Shown: positions 9,187 through 16,988 of the stretch, piece after piece
Numbering within the stretch: the stretch's first letter is position 1
Layout of the letters: each line of letters begins with the position of its first letter
The notes under the pieces: model-generated
Seen by the model: only the letters and a program-made list of their open reading frames with translations
What the model was told of the DNA's origin: nothing
The model's database searches: none
NCBI GenBank assembly: GCA_910585945.1
Contig: CAJUHZ010000002.1
Location: 62,001-126,000, forward strand
Direction of reading: 5' to 3'
Length of the DNA stretch: 64,000 nucleotides
Source of the DNA: an uncultured Bilophila sp.
GTDB lineage: Bacteria > Desulfobacterota > Desulfovibrionia > Desulfovibrionales > Desulfovibrionaceae
Made by a program: the position numbers and the translations under genes

Positions 9187-9642
9187 ATGCTGTACAAGGA
9201 ATTCACAAGCGCCCTGATCATGAGCGCGATCATCGCGGCCTTTGCCGTTCCCCTGACGCAGCTTTCGGGCGAGTCGCAGCTCGTCCCCTTCCTTCTGCTG
9301 GCGTGCATGGGGGTGTTCAACGTCGGGCAATACATCCTCGCCGTGGTGCGGCACGCGGCGAAAATCGACGTCAAACTCAGCCTGCAGGGCTATCCCCTGC
9401 GACGCGTGGGCGCGCTCTTCGCCCTTACCGCGCTCTATCTGTTTCTTCTGGAATATGCCGGATTTTATCTTGACTCGCTCGTCTATTTCATCATTGCCTC
9501 GCTGGTCGCCCAGCCCATGCGCATAACGCCGGCGCTTGTGATCAAACGCATTCTTGTCTGCTTCGCCTGCATCGCCTTCCTGTACTGTCTGTTCACCGTG
9601 CTGCTGGCCGTCCAGATCCCGAAGGGATTCCTCGGCATCTGA
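9187..9642 (+). CDS. tctB: Tripartite tricarboxylate transporter, small membrane subunit (TctB family)
   Basis: A 151-residue protein with four hydrophobic segments (about residues 9-28, 37-58, 78-96 and 100-145, the last probably two helices), the size and topology of TctB. It partners with TctA in the membrane; its mechanistic role in the family is poorly defined. It starts 3 bp after the tctA stop codon with a GGAG site inside the tctA tail, so the two are probably translationally coupled. Confidence 0.85.
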   Translation: MLYKEFTSALIMSAIIAAFAVPLTQLSGESQLVPFLLLACMGVFNVGQYILAVVRHAAKIDVKLSLQGYPLRRVGALFALTALYLFLLEYAGFYLDSLVYFIIASLVAQPMRITPALVIKRILVCFACIAFLYCLFTVLLAVQIPKGFLGI

Positions 9643-9694
9643 CGCCCCGCGCACGCCACGTTCACTTTTTGCCACTTTCACTTTGGGAGGAACC

Positions 9695-10672
9695 ATGATG
9701 AAACGCCTTTTCGCCACACTGTCGTGCGCCGCCCTGCTTCTGGCGGGAGCGCCAGCCAGAGCGCAGGACCCCGCGGCCGCCTACCCGTCCGGACCGATCA
9801 GCCTGGTGGTCTGCTACACGCCCGGCGGGGCGACGGATCTGCAGGCCCGTCTTTCCGCCCTTGTCGCGCAGGACAAAAAGTATTTCGGCCAGCCCATCGT
9901 CATCCTCAACAAGCCGGGCGCCGGCGGCATGACCGGCTGGAACTGGACCATGGAACGCGGCAGCCGGGACGGCCTGACCATGACGGCCTACAACATGCCC
10001 CACTTCATCGCTCAATCCATTGTGAGCAAGACCAAGTTCAGCGTCGACACCTTTGAACCCCTGGGCAACTGGGGCGCGGACCCGGCCGTGCTCATCGTGC
10101 CGAAGGACAGCAAGATCAAAAGCGTCGACGATCTGGTGAAATACGCCAGGGAAAACCCCAAAAAGGTCACCATCAACGGGGCAGGACTGTATGTTGGCCA
10201 CCATATCGCCACGCTGCAACTGCAAAAGGCCGCCGACATCAAACTGAGCTACATTCCGGAAAAGGGCGGAACCGAAGCCGTGCAAAACGTCCTGAGCGGC
10301 AAGGTCATGGCCGGCTTCAACAATCTGGCCGACGTGTACCGCTCGCGGGATCGCCTGACCGTTCTTGCCATTGCCGATGTGAAGCGCCACGAGTATTTGC
10401 CCGACGTGCCCACGCTGCTTGAGCTTGGCTACAACGTGGACGACACCAGCGTGAACTTCCGCGGCTACGCCCTGCCCAAGGGCGTGGACCAGGCCATTGT
10501 GGACAAGGCGGCCGGCATTGTGCCCGTCATGTTCAACGACCCGGAAGTGGTCAGGCGCATGAAGGAAAGCGGAAGCCCCATGCTGGTCCTGAGCCGGGAG
10601 CAGGTTCAGGAAATGTTCCGCCAGAAGCAGGCGACCCTGAAACCCCTGCTTGAGGAGCTTCGCAAGAACTAG
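9695..10672 (+). CDS. tctC: Tripartite tricarboxylate transporter substrate-binding protein (TctC/Bug family)
   Basis: A 325-residue periplasmic protein with a Sec signal peptide (LFATLSCAALLLAGAPARAQ). The motif CYTPGGATDLQARLSA near residue 42 corresponds to the ligand-carboxylate-binding loop of Bug-type proteins, and NKPGAGGMTGWNW is the second family signature. It captures the substrate for TctAB. ATG at 9695 has GGGAGG upstream; a second ATG follows immediately. The stop codon TAG overlaps the first bases of repeat R2 copy A, so the repeat begins exactly where the gene ends. Confidence 0.92.
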   Translation: MMKRLFATLSCAALLLAGAPARAQDPAAAYPSGPISLVVCYTPGGATDLQARLSALVAQDKKYFGQPIVILNKPGAGGMTGWNWTMERGSRDGLTMTAYNMPHFIAQSIVSKTKFSVDTFEPLGNWGADPAVLIVPKDSKIKSVDDLVKYARENPKKVTINGAGLYVGHHIATLQLQKAADIKLSYIPEKGGTEAVQNVLSGKVMAGFNNLADVYRSRDRLTVLAIADVKRHEYLPDVPTLLELGYNVDDTSVNFRGYALPKGVDQAIVDKAAGIVPVMFNDPEVVRRMKESGSPMLVLSREQVQEMFRQKQATLKPLLEELRKN

Positions 10673-10837
10673 AGCGTTTTCCCAATGAATTGTGGGAAAC
10701 GTTCGGCGGCCGCGAGCGCGGCCGCCCGTGCCGAACCGGCGCGGCAAACCGCGGTTTGCCGCGCCTGTCCCGCTCTACGGGGAAGTGACGGCAACGCCGC
10801 GATGGAAAAATGGATATTTTCAATCGCAAAATGATCC
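10671..10837 (+). repeat. R2 interspersed repeat, copy A (167 bp)
   Basis: Starts AGAGCGTTTTCCCAATGAAT, inside the tctC stop codon, and ends TTTCAATCGCAAAATGATCC. A copy of the same length lies inverted at 39779-39945, also ending inside a stop codon, and a diverged relative lies at 44924-45061. The interior carries GGAAGTGACGGCAACGCCGC and a long GC-rich dyad (GCGGCAAACC/GGTTTGCCGC). It probably forms hairpins in RNA and may serve as a 3' end or terminator. Confidence 0.75.
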
Positions 10838-10845
10838 AAGGTCAA

Positions 10846-10998
10846 GCCCCCATGAAAGCGCCGGCCGCGAAAAGCCGTTTTTTCCGGCCGGCAGGGGGCA
10901 AACATGGGGCGAAGCTGTCTTGAACATACAGTCAATGCTGGCCTTGCAACGCCGCCGGACGCAAAAGGCGGCTTTGCGGCGGGCGGATTCATGAGGGC
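10846..10998 (-). repeat. R1 interspersed repeat, copy B (153 bp, inverted relative to copy A)
   Basis: Bounded by GCCCCCATGAAAGCGCC and GGCGGATTCATGAGGGC, with the GCAACGCCGCCGGACGC block in reverse orientation to copies A, C and D. It ends 4 bp from the cheV stop codon. With R2 copy A it fills the whole space between the convergent genes tctC and cheV, where no other gene is seen. Confidence 0.78.
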
Positions 10999-11001
10999 TG
11001 A

Positions 11002-11976
11002 CTACATCAGCCCTTCTTTCTTGCGTTCGCCGATAAGCGTATACGCGCGTTTGGCAAGGTAGGTGACTTCGGGCTTGGAAACCTGATCGTCCGCGCCGAC
11101 GGAAACGCCCTTGTGGCGCTGCTTGTCCGTGATCAGGGAGGAGAAGAGCAGCACGGGCAGGTTGCGCATGCTCGGGTCGTCCTTGACGCGCTTGCACAGG
11201 TTGTGGCCGTCCATGCTGGGCATTTCAATGTCGGTGACGAGCACCTGCACATAGTCGGTAAGCCGCTTGCCCTCGCTTTCGGCCTTGGCCTTGAGTTCGC
11301 AGATGCGTTCCCAGGCTTCCCGGCCGTTCGGGACCACTTCAACCTCGAAATTGGCTTTTTGCAGCAGATCCTTCAGCATTTCGCGGATCAGCGTGGAGTC
11401 GTCCGCGACAAGCGCGCGGTAGCGCACTTCGCTCCCCCAGTCGAGGGCCTCGTCAAGGCGCAAACCAAGGGAAGGATTCAGGTCGGCCACGATCTTTTCC
11501 AGATCGAGCAGAAAGACAATGCGCCCCTCAAGCTTGACCACGCCGGTGACCGTATTTTTGGATACGGTGGAAACGTAGCGGTTCGGCGGCTCCACCTCTT
11601 CCCAACTGATGCGGTGGATGCGGTTCACGCCGGATACCCGGAAGGCGGTGGTGACGCTGTTGAATTCCGTCACGATGACCTTGGGCGCTTCCTCGTTTTG
11701 CACATGTTCCTTGCCGAGCCAGAGGCTCAAGTCCACAAGCGGCACGATATGCGAACGCAGGTTGAACGCGCCGAGCACGGCGGGGTGCTGCACTTCGGGC
11801 AGTTCCGTCACCTTGGGCATACGGCTGATTTCCAGAACCTTGGCCACGTTCACGCCGTAGTAGCCCCGGTAATCGGACTCCTCGGTCCCGCCTTCCACCG
11901 GCGGTTCCTCAAGATAGAATTCCACGATCTCGAGTTCGTTGGTTCCGGCTTCCAGCAAAATGTTTGTTTGCGACAT
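11002..11976 (-). CDS. cheV: Chemotaxis adaptor CheV (CheW domain plus response-regulator receiver)
   Basis: A 324-residue cytoplasmic protein. Residues about 30-170 form a CheW-like scaffold domain (YYGVNVAKVLEI, VLGAFNLRSHIVPLVDL), and about 190-320 a receiver domain with acidic pocket, ADDS near the start, phospho-acceptor aspartate in VTDIEMPSMDG and lysine in VSKPEV. CheV couples chemoreceptors to CheA and tunes adaptation through phosphorylation. GGAGG lies upstream of the start at 11976. No other chemotaxis genes are in the window. The gene ends 4 bp from repeat R1 copy B. Confidence 0.93.
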   Translation of the reverse strand: MSQTNILLEAGTNELEIVEFYLEEPPVEGGTEESDYRGYYGVNVAKVLEISRMPKVTELPEVQHPAVLGAFNLRSHIVPLVDLSLWLGKEHVQNEEAPKVIVTEFNSVTTAFRVSGVNRIHRISWEEVEPPNRYVSTVSKNTVTGVVKLEGRIVFLLDLEKIVADLNPSLGLRLDEALDWGSEVRYRALVADDSTLIREMLKDLLQKANFEVEVVPNGREAWERICELKAKAESEGKRLTDYVQVLVTDIEMPSMDGHNLCKRVKDDPSMRNLPVLLFSSLITDKQRHKGVSVGADDQVSKPEVTYLAKRAYTLIGERKKEGLM

Positions 11977-12021
11977 GGGATGCCTCCGGCGATGACGCCC
12001 GATCGGCTGAAGCCGACGCGT

Positions 12022-12879
12022 TTATTTTCCCGCTTGTGTTTCCAGAAAGTGCTGCACCGCGTCGATAAGCTGTTTTGGGGTTGAGGCCCCGGCCGTTATA
12101 CCCACAATGGCGTAATTCCGCAAGGAATCTTCCTCTCGCAGTTCCTCCGCGGTCTCCACATGCAATGCGGGAATGCCGGCGGCGCGGACCACGTCGGCCA
12201 GGCGGCGGGTGTTGCCGCTTTCGCGTCCGCCCACCACGATCACGGCGTCGGCCTCCCGCGCGAGGGCGGCCGCCTCGTCCTGCCGCCGGCGCGTGGCGTC
12301 GCAGATGGTGGAAAGCACAACGAGCGGCGCGCCGCCGGTCGCCAGGCGGGCGCACAGCGCCTCGAATTCGCTCCGTTCCTGCGTGGTCTGGGCGGCGACG
12401 GCGGCAGGTTCGTCCCTGCCGGGCGGGGAGGGCGCGTCCTGCCTGTCAAAGACAAGACATGGCCCGCCTGCATACGACACGAGGCCGCGCACTTCGGGGT
12501 GCTCCGCCTCTCCGAAAAGATAAAGCCGCCTGCCGTCGGCCGTGGCCTCGGCAATGGCGAGCTGGGCGCGTTTCACCTTGGGGCAGGTGGCGTCCACCAC
12601 ATTTGCGCCAAGCGCCGCGAGCCGGGTCTCGTCCTCCCGCGGGATGCCGTGCGCGCGGATCACGACAGTGTCGCCGGGACGGATGTCGTCCAGGCTGTCG
12701 GCGCGCAAAACCCCTTTGGCGGCATACGCCTCCAGCGCCTGGGGATTGTGGATGATCGGCCCGAGCATGAGCAGCCGCCCCGATCGCCCGGCCGAAGCCG
12801 CGACAGCCTCGTCAAGCTTGCGCAGGGCCAGCCCCACGCCCATGCAGAATCCGGCCGTTTTCGCCCGCATCACCTTCAT
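12022..12879 (-). CDS. ispH: 4-hydroxy-3-methylbut-2-enyl diphosphate reductase (IspH/LytB)
   Basis: A 285-residue enzyme of the last step of the MEP isoprenoid pathway, producing IPP and DMAPP. The three cysteines that bind the [4Fe-4S] cluster are visible: Cys12 (AGFCMGVG), Cys99 (DATCPK) and Cys193 (STICDATRRRQ). Substrate-binding histidines lie in GPIIHNP, RAHGIP and EHPEV. ATG at 12879 is chosen because the family always begins a few residues before AGFCMGV and GGAG lies upstream. The open frame extends upstream to 13140 but that part is antisense-like filler. It lies 20 bp downstream of a hypothetical gene on the same strand. Confidence 0.95.
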   Translation of the reverse strand: MKVMRAKTAGFCMGVGLALRKLDEAVAASAGRSGRLLMLGPIIHNPQALEAYAAKGVLRADSLDDIRPGDTVVIRAHGIPREDETRLAALGANVVDATCPKVKRAQLAIAEATADGRRLYLFGEAEHPEVRGLVSYAGGPCLVFDRQDAPSPPGRDEPAAVAAQTTQERSEFEALCARLATGGAPLVVLSTICDATRRRQDEAAALAREADAVIVVGGRESGNTRRLADVVRAAGIPALHVETAEELREEDSLRNYAIVGITAGASTPKQLIDAVQHFLETQAGK

Positions 12880-12899
12880 TGTGTTCTCCGTTTGCGGCG

Positions 12900-13589
12900 T
12901 CAGGACTCCAGCCGCGAGCGTATCAGGCGCGCCGTATGCGGCGGGATGAGCACGTTTTCCGCCGCTCGCGCCGTTTCGTCCGTGATCAGCCGGCAACGGG
13001 CGATCCGGGTCAGCGCGCCGGGTTCGCGGCTGCAATCGTACAGGACAAGTTCCTCGTCTTCCACCCCTGAGCAGCAGGTCCAGTGCCGGATCAGCCCGTG
13101 CCCCACAGGCGCGAAGCGGATGAACTGGAAAAGCGCGCACCGCGCTTCCCCGCCCGTCAGCCAGGCCGTAAGCGTGCGCCAGAGCGTTTCGGGATTGGGG
13201 CCGGGAGCTTCGCCCGCCTGCCCGGACGCCTGTTCGGGCGCGCCGGCGTTGTCTTTGCCGGATGCGCGCCAGGGCGACGGAGTTCCGCCGTCAATGCCCA
13301 GACCCGGCCTTGGCGCGCGGGCAAAGGGCGCGTGCACGCACAGCCCGCCCCTGCGGATCTGGCGTTCGAGCATGGCGTCCACCCACTCCACATAATCTGT
13401 ACGCTGATCAAGCGCGGTCTGGAAGACGATTGGATCGCGCGCGATGTCGCGCAACGCCTCGTGCAGGAAGAGGCGCGCCTCCAGCGGGCGAAGGCCGTGC
13501 AACAGGCGCAGGGCGTTGAGCACGGCATACGCGGCGCAAAACACGTCCAGTTGCCCCTGATAAAAGGCGCTTCGTTCCGGTTGCTTCAT
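12900..13589 (-). CDS. Hypothetical protein with papain-like/C39-type cysteine-peptidase features
   Basis: A 229-residue cytoplasmic protein. The N-terminal segment FYQGQLDVFCAAYAVLNALRLL resembles the Gln-Cys-helix start of papain-like and C39-like peptidases, with Cys18 as candidate nucleophile. A later HGLIRHWTCCSGVEDEELVLYDCS would supply the histidine and aspartate positions. It is not a match to a named family I can recall with certainty. AAAGGA lies upstream of ATG at 13589, better than an in-frame ATG 19 codons earlier. It is 20 bp upstream of ispH and probably cotranscribed. Residues about 115-150 are a low-complexity linker. Confidence 0.6.
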   Translation of the reverse strand: MKQPERSAFYQGQLDVFCAAYAVLNALRLLHGLRPLEARLFLHEALRDIARDPIVFQTALDQRTDYVEWVDAMLERQIRRGGLCVHAPFARAPRPGLGIDGGTPSPWRASGKDNAGAPEQASGQAGEAPGPNPETLWRTLTAWLTGGEARCALFQFIRFAPVGHGLIRHWTCCSGVEDEELVLYDCSREPGALTRIARCRLITDETARAAENVLIPPHTARLIRSRLES

Positions 13590-13654
13590 GACGCGTTCCT
13601 TTCCCGTACTTTGCCGGGTCGGCGTCGGAGCGTCAACCCGGCTCATTCATAACG

Positions 13655-13795
13655 CCAGGGCTGGCGCGCCATTGCCTTTGGGTCTGACGCCTTGCACCAG
13701 CCGGCCATTGGGGGCGCGGGGGAATCATTCCCCTGTCGCGGGGGTTGGGGCGGGAAGCCCCCGGGGGGTCAAACCGGGCGCTGCCCTCCGGGGTG
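13655..13795. repeat. R5-type GC-rich hairpin repeat
   Basis: Contains CCGGCCATTGGGGGC, then GGGGGAATCATTCCCCT and paired GGGG/CCCC tracts, the same unit seen in palindromic form at 51667-51813 and in fragments at about 868-910, 25112-25200, 31925-31985 and 58940-58985. No gene is seen between 13590 and 13910; the remainder should hold the hydrogenase promoter, but no convincing -35/-10 or -24/-12 pair was found. Confidence 0.55.
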
Positions 13796-13910
13796 GACAT
13801 TGACAGCACATGCCGGGGTGGGTAGTCCTTAGAATAATGCGCGACTGATGTTGATCAGGGCAATTCCGCATTGTTCCACTCACCGCCCGAGGGCGGGAAA
13901 GGAGGCTTGA

Positions 13911-14855
13911 ATGACTCTTTCACGACGAGACTTCGTCAAGCTCTGCTCGGGGACTGTGGCCGGCTTCGGCATATCACAGATGTTTCACCCGGCGGTGCAC
14001 GAGGTCTTTGCGCAAACGCTGACCGGCGAGCTGCCCCCCGTGTTCTGGGTGCAGGGGCAGGGCTGCACCGGCTGTTCGGTGACGCTGCTCAACAGCGCGC
14101 ACCCGAGCATCGCGGATGTGCTGCTCAAGGTGATCAGCCTTGAGTTTCATCCAACCGTCATGGCCGGCGAAGGCGAGGGCGCGTACGAGCACATGCTCCA
14201 TGTCGCCGCGGCCAACAAGGGCAAATACGTCTTTGCGGTGGAAGGCTCCGTGCCCGTGAAGTACGACGGCAAATGCTGCGTTGTGGCCGAAGCCGGGCAC
14301 AAAGAAATCACCATGACGCAGATCACCAAAGAGCTTGCGGCCAACGCCGCCGCGGTGCTCGCCGTGGGCACCTGCGCGGCCTACGGCGGCATTCCGGCGG
14401 CCAAGGGCGGGGAAACCGGGGCGATGGGCGTCGGCGCGTACCTGAAACAGCAGGGCGTCGCCACGCCGGTGGTGAACATCCCCGGCTGCCCGCCGCACCC
14501 GGACTGGATTGTCGGGACCATCGCCATCGCCCTTCAGGCGCTCGCCACCAACACTCTTGATCTCTTCGTCAGGCAGGGGCTGGACGCCACGGGCCGGCCC
14601 AAGGCCTTTTACGGCCGCAACGTGCACATGCACTGTCCGCATCTTGCCGAGTTTGAAAGCGGAAAGATGTGCGCCAGCATGACGGACAAGGACGGCTGCC
14701 GCTACACGCTTGGCTGCAAGGGGCCGAAGAGCGGCTGCGACTCCTTTGAGCGGCTGTGGAACAACAGGGTCAACTGGTGCGTGGACAACGCCACCTGCAT
14801 CGGCTGCACGTCCCACAACTTCCCGGACGGCAAGTCGCCTTTCTACGTCAACTAG
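13911..14855 (+). CDS. hysB: Periplasmic [NiFeSe] hydrogenase small subunit
   Basis: A 314-residue iron-sulfur subunit. The N-terminus carries a Tat signal (LSRRDFVKLCSGTVAGFG), so the folded heterodimer is exported to the periplasm. Cysteine motifs for three FeS clusters are present: QGCTGCSVTLLNSAHPSI (proximal), VAVGTCAAYGGIPAA, VNIPGCPPHPDW, and the C-terminal ELGCKGP-like LGCKGPKSGC with NWCVDNATCIGCTSHNFPDGKSPFYV, the typical HysB ending. It passes electrons between the active site in HysA and periplasmic cytochrome c3. GGAGG precedes the ATG. hysA follows 30 bp downstream. Confidence 0.95.
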   Translation: MTLSRRDFVKLCSGTVAGFGISQMFHPAVHEVFAQTLTGELPPVFWVQGQGCTGCSVTLLNSAHPSIADVLLKVISLEFHPTVMAGEGEGAYEHMLHVAAANKGKYVFAVEGSVPVKYDGKCCVVAEAGHKEITMTQITKELAANAAAVLAVGTCAAYGGIPAAKGGETGAMGVGAYLKQQGVATPVVNIPGCPPHPDWIVGTIAIALQALATNTLDLFVRQGLDATGRPKAFYGRNVHMHCPHLAEFESGKMCASMTDKDGCRYTLGCKGPKSGCDSFERLWNNRVNWCVDNATCIGCTSHNFPDGKSPFYVN

Positions 14856-14885
14856 CCAGCACTCTGTTTGCAGGAGCATGTATTC

Positions 14886-16403
14886 ATGACACAGCTTGCA
14901 CAAGGCAAAACCACCATCGCCATTGATCCGGTGACGCGGATCGAGGGTCACCTCAAGGCCGAGGTTGTGGTGGAAAACGGCAAGGTTGTGGACGCCAGGC
15001 TTACCGGGGGCATGTACCGGGGCTTTGAGTCCATTCTGCACGGGCGACACCCGCGCGACGCCGTGCAAATCGTCCAGCGCATCTGCGGCGTCTGCCCCAC
15101 GGCCCACGCCACGGCGTCCAGCATGGCTCTGGAAAAGGTCTGTGGAACCAGGGTTCCCGCCAACGGGCGCATCACCCGCAATCTCACACTGGGGGCCAAC
15201 TACCTCCAGTCGCATCTTCTTCATTTCTATCATCTGGCCGGGCAGGATTTCATCCAGGGTCCGAACGTCGCGCCGTTCACCCCGCGTTACGCCAGGCCCG
15301 ATCTGCGCCTGCCCCCGGCGATCAACGCCGAGGGCGTGGATCAGTACCTCCAGGCGCTGGAAGTGCGTCAGGTCTGCCACGAAATGGTGGCTCTCTTCGG
15401 CGGGCGCATGCCGCATGTGCACGGCATCCTGGCCGGCGGCGCGGCGGAGATCCCTTCCCGCGAAAAAATTCTCGAATACGCGGCCCGCTTCAAGAAGGTG
15501 CGCGCGTTCGTCGAGGAAAAATATCTGCCCGTGGTCTATCTGGTGGGGAGCCAGTACAAGGATCTGGCCACCTTCGGACAGGGCTACCGCAACGCGCTGT
15601 GCGTCGGGGTTTTCCCGCTGGATGACGAGGGCGGCAAGATGCTCTTCATGCCCGGCGTGTACCTGCACGGCAAGGACGAAGCCTTTGACATCGCCAGAGT
15701 GACGGAAGACGTCAAATACTCCTGGTTCGACGACGCGACGTCCGGGGAGAAGTTCACGCGCGGCCGCAACATTCTTGATGTGGACAAGGCGGGCGCGTAC
15801 AGCTTCGGCAAATCGCCCCTGTACAAGGGCCAGCCCATGGAAGTGGGGCCGCTCGCGCGGATGTGGGTCAACAACAAGCCGCTGTCGCCCGTGGGACAGG
15901 CCATGCTCCGGGAGCATTTCGGCATCGACGCCGTCAACTTCCGCGATCTCGGGGAAGACGTGGCGTTCTCCCTGCTTGGCCGTCATATCGCCCGCGCTGA
16001 GGAAACGTACCTCATGCTGGACGTGATCGAGGGCTGGCTGCGGGAAGTGAAGGCCGGCGAGGAAACCTTCTCCACTCCCGTGATCCCGGGCAGCGGCGAA
16101 GGCTACGCCTGCACGGAAGCGCCGCGCGGCTCGCTCATGCACTTCACCAGGGTGCGGGGCGGGGTGATCGACAATTACCAGATCATGCCGGCCACGCTGT
16201 GGAACACCGCGCCGCGCAACGACAAGGGCGAACTCGGCCCCATCGAGAAATGCCTGATCGGCGTGCCCGTGCCGGATATCGAAAACCCCGTCAATGTGGC
16301 GCGCCTGATCCGCGCCTTTGACCCGTGACTGGGCTGTGCCGTGCACGTGTTGCACGCTGAAAGCGGCCGGGTTGCCGTGACCAGTCTCCAGGCCGCCTCC
16401 TGA
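14886..16403 (+). CDS. hysA: [NiFeSe] hydrogenase large subunit, selenoprotein (UGA codon 481 read as Sec)
   Basis: The catalytic subunit of periplasmic H2 oxidation/production. N-terminal ligands are Cys67 and Cys70 in RICGVCPTAHA, after RIEGHL. A naive reading stops at UGA 16326-16328, just after FDP, which would remove half the Ni ligands. Reading UGA as selenocysteine gives DPULGCAVHVLHAESG and then a true stop at 16401-16403, for 505 residues, close to the length of characterised HysA. This is the DPUxxCxxH motif of NiFeSe enzymes, with Sec481 and Cys484 binding Ni. The residues after AVH form the C-terminal peptide normally removed by a maturation protease, whose gene is not seen here. 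ATG at 14886 follows AGGAG; an earlier in-frame ATG lacks one. selD is in the same window. Confidence 0.95.
16326..16357 (+). promoter_or_regulatory. Bacterial SECIS element of hysA
   Basis: The UGA codon (16326-16328) is followed after 12 bases by a perfect stem GTGCA (16341-16345), loop CGTGT and TGCAC (16351-16355). Bacterial SECIS hairpins recognised by SelB lie within about 40 bases downstream of the UGA inside the reading frame, as here. The distal part also encodes the Ni-binding CAVHV segment. Confidence 0.75.
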
Positions 16404-16415
16404 GCGGCTTCCCCC

Positions 16416-16450
16416 AAGGCCCCCTGCGATATTGATCCGGGGGGCCTTTT
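16416..16450 (+). terminator. Rho-independent terminator after hysA
   Basis: AAGGCCCCC pairs with GGGGGGCCTT around a 14-base loop, followed by a T run (CCTTTT). It lies 13 bp after the recoded hysA stop codon, supporting the extended reading frame. It does not fit an mRNA end at the UGA. Confidence 0.8.
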
Positions 16451-16659
16451 CGGCCGCGCAGACGGCTGGCCTCCGCAAAAGACGTGGAGATTCTGTGGCT
16501 TCCTAAATATAGGTACAGAATTTGCATAATATCATGTACCCTGAAAGGCGAGGTGTGCGGGTAGTTGCCTTCTCAGGTCTCTTGTGGTTTGCTGTTTGCA
16601 GCAATCCAAACGTAAACCGGAAATTTTGAGAGTCATTGCCCCTTGAAACAGGCGACAGC

Positions 16660-16902
16660 ATGAAAACAAAAATTTACAGCAAGATAGGCGGAAAGTCCTA
16701 TAAGGACATCTTGCAAACGACAGAGAAAGTATCGTTTGAGAAGTTCACTGAGCTTCGTAAAAACAGGCAAATCGATTTTCGAGAGATGCACTTTGTGATG
16801 CCGGAAATTGATCATGATAATGATTTCGGATACTTTGAAATTGAAAAAGATATTCCGTCGTATCGATATAACATATTCTTTGAACCAAACTGTGCGAAGT
16901 GA
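16660..16902 (+). CDS. Small hypothetical protein (80 residues)
   Basis: An AT-richer reading frame starting MKTKIYSKIGGKSYKDILQ, acidic and aromatic toward its C-terminus (PEIDHDNDFGYFEIEKD), with no signal peptide, membrane segment or recognisable domain. The ribosome-binding site is weak (AGGCGACAG). Composition differs from the surrounding genes, so it may be a recently acquired or decaying gene. The opposite strand has a competing frame over the same bases, so its reality is uncertain. Confidence 0.4.
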   Translation: MKTKIYSKIGGKSYKDILQTTEKVSFEKFTELRKNRQIDFREMHFVMPEIDHDNDFGYFEIEKDIPSYRYNIFFEPNCAK

Positions 16903-16988
16903 GGAGAGTATCGGGTATATTGTTGGAGGTTTAGGCGGCGGCGCACTCATTTTCAGACCCAAAAAATAATGTACAGGGAGTTTGATCC

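Noticed and set aside
12880..13140. N-terminal extension of IspH
   Set aside because: It overlaps the upstream gene, has shadow-like composition, and the family begins immediately before AGFCMGV.
13800..13835. Promoter TTGACA/TAGAAT upstream of hysB
   Set aside because: The two hexamers are 24 bp apart, too far for a sigma-70 promoter.
14886..16328. hysA ending at the UGA at 16326-16328
   Set aside because: That would remove the DPxxxCxxH nickel ligands; the readthrough frame contains them, a SECIS stem and a matching terminator.
13974..16478. 834-codon open frame antisense to hysBA
   Set aside because: Antisense shadow of the hydrogenase genes, which have conserved motifs in the other strand.
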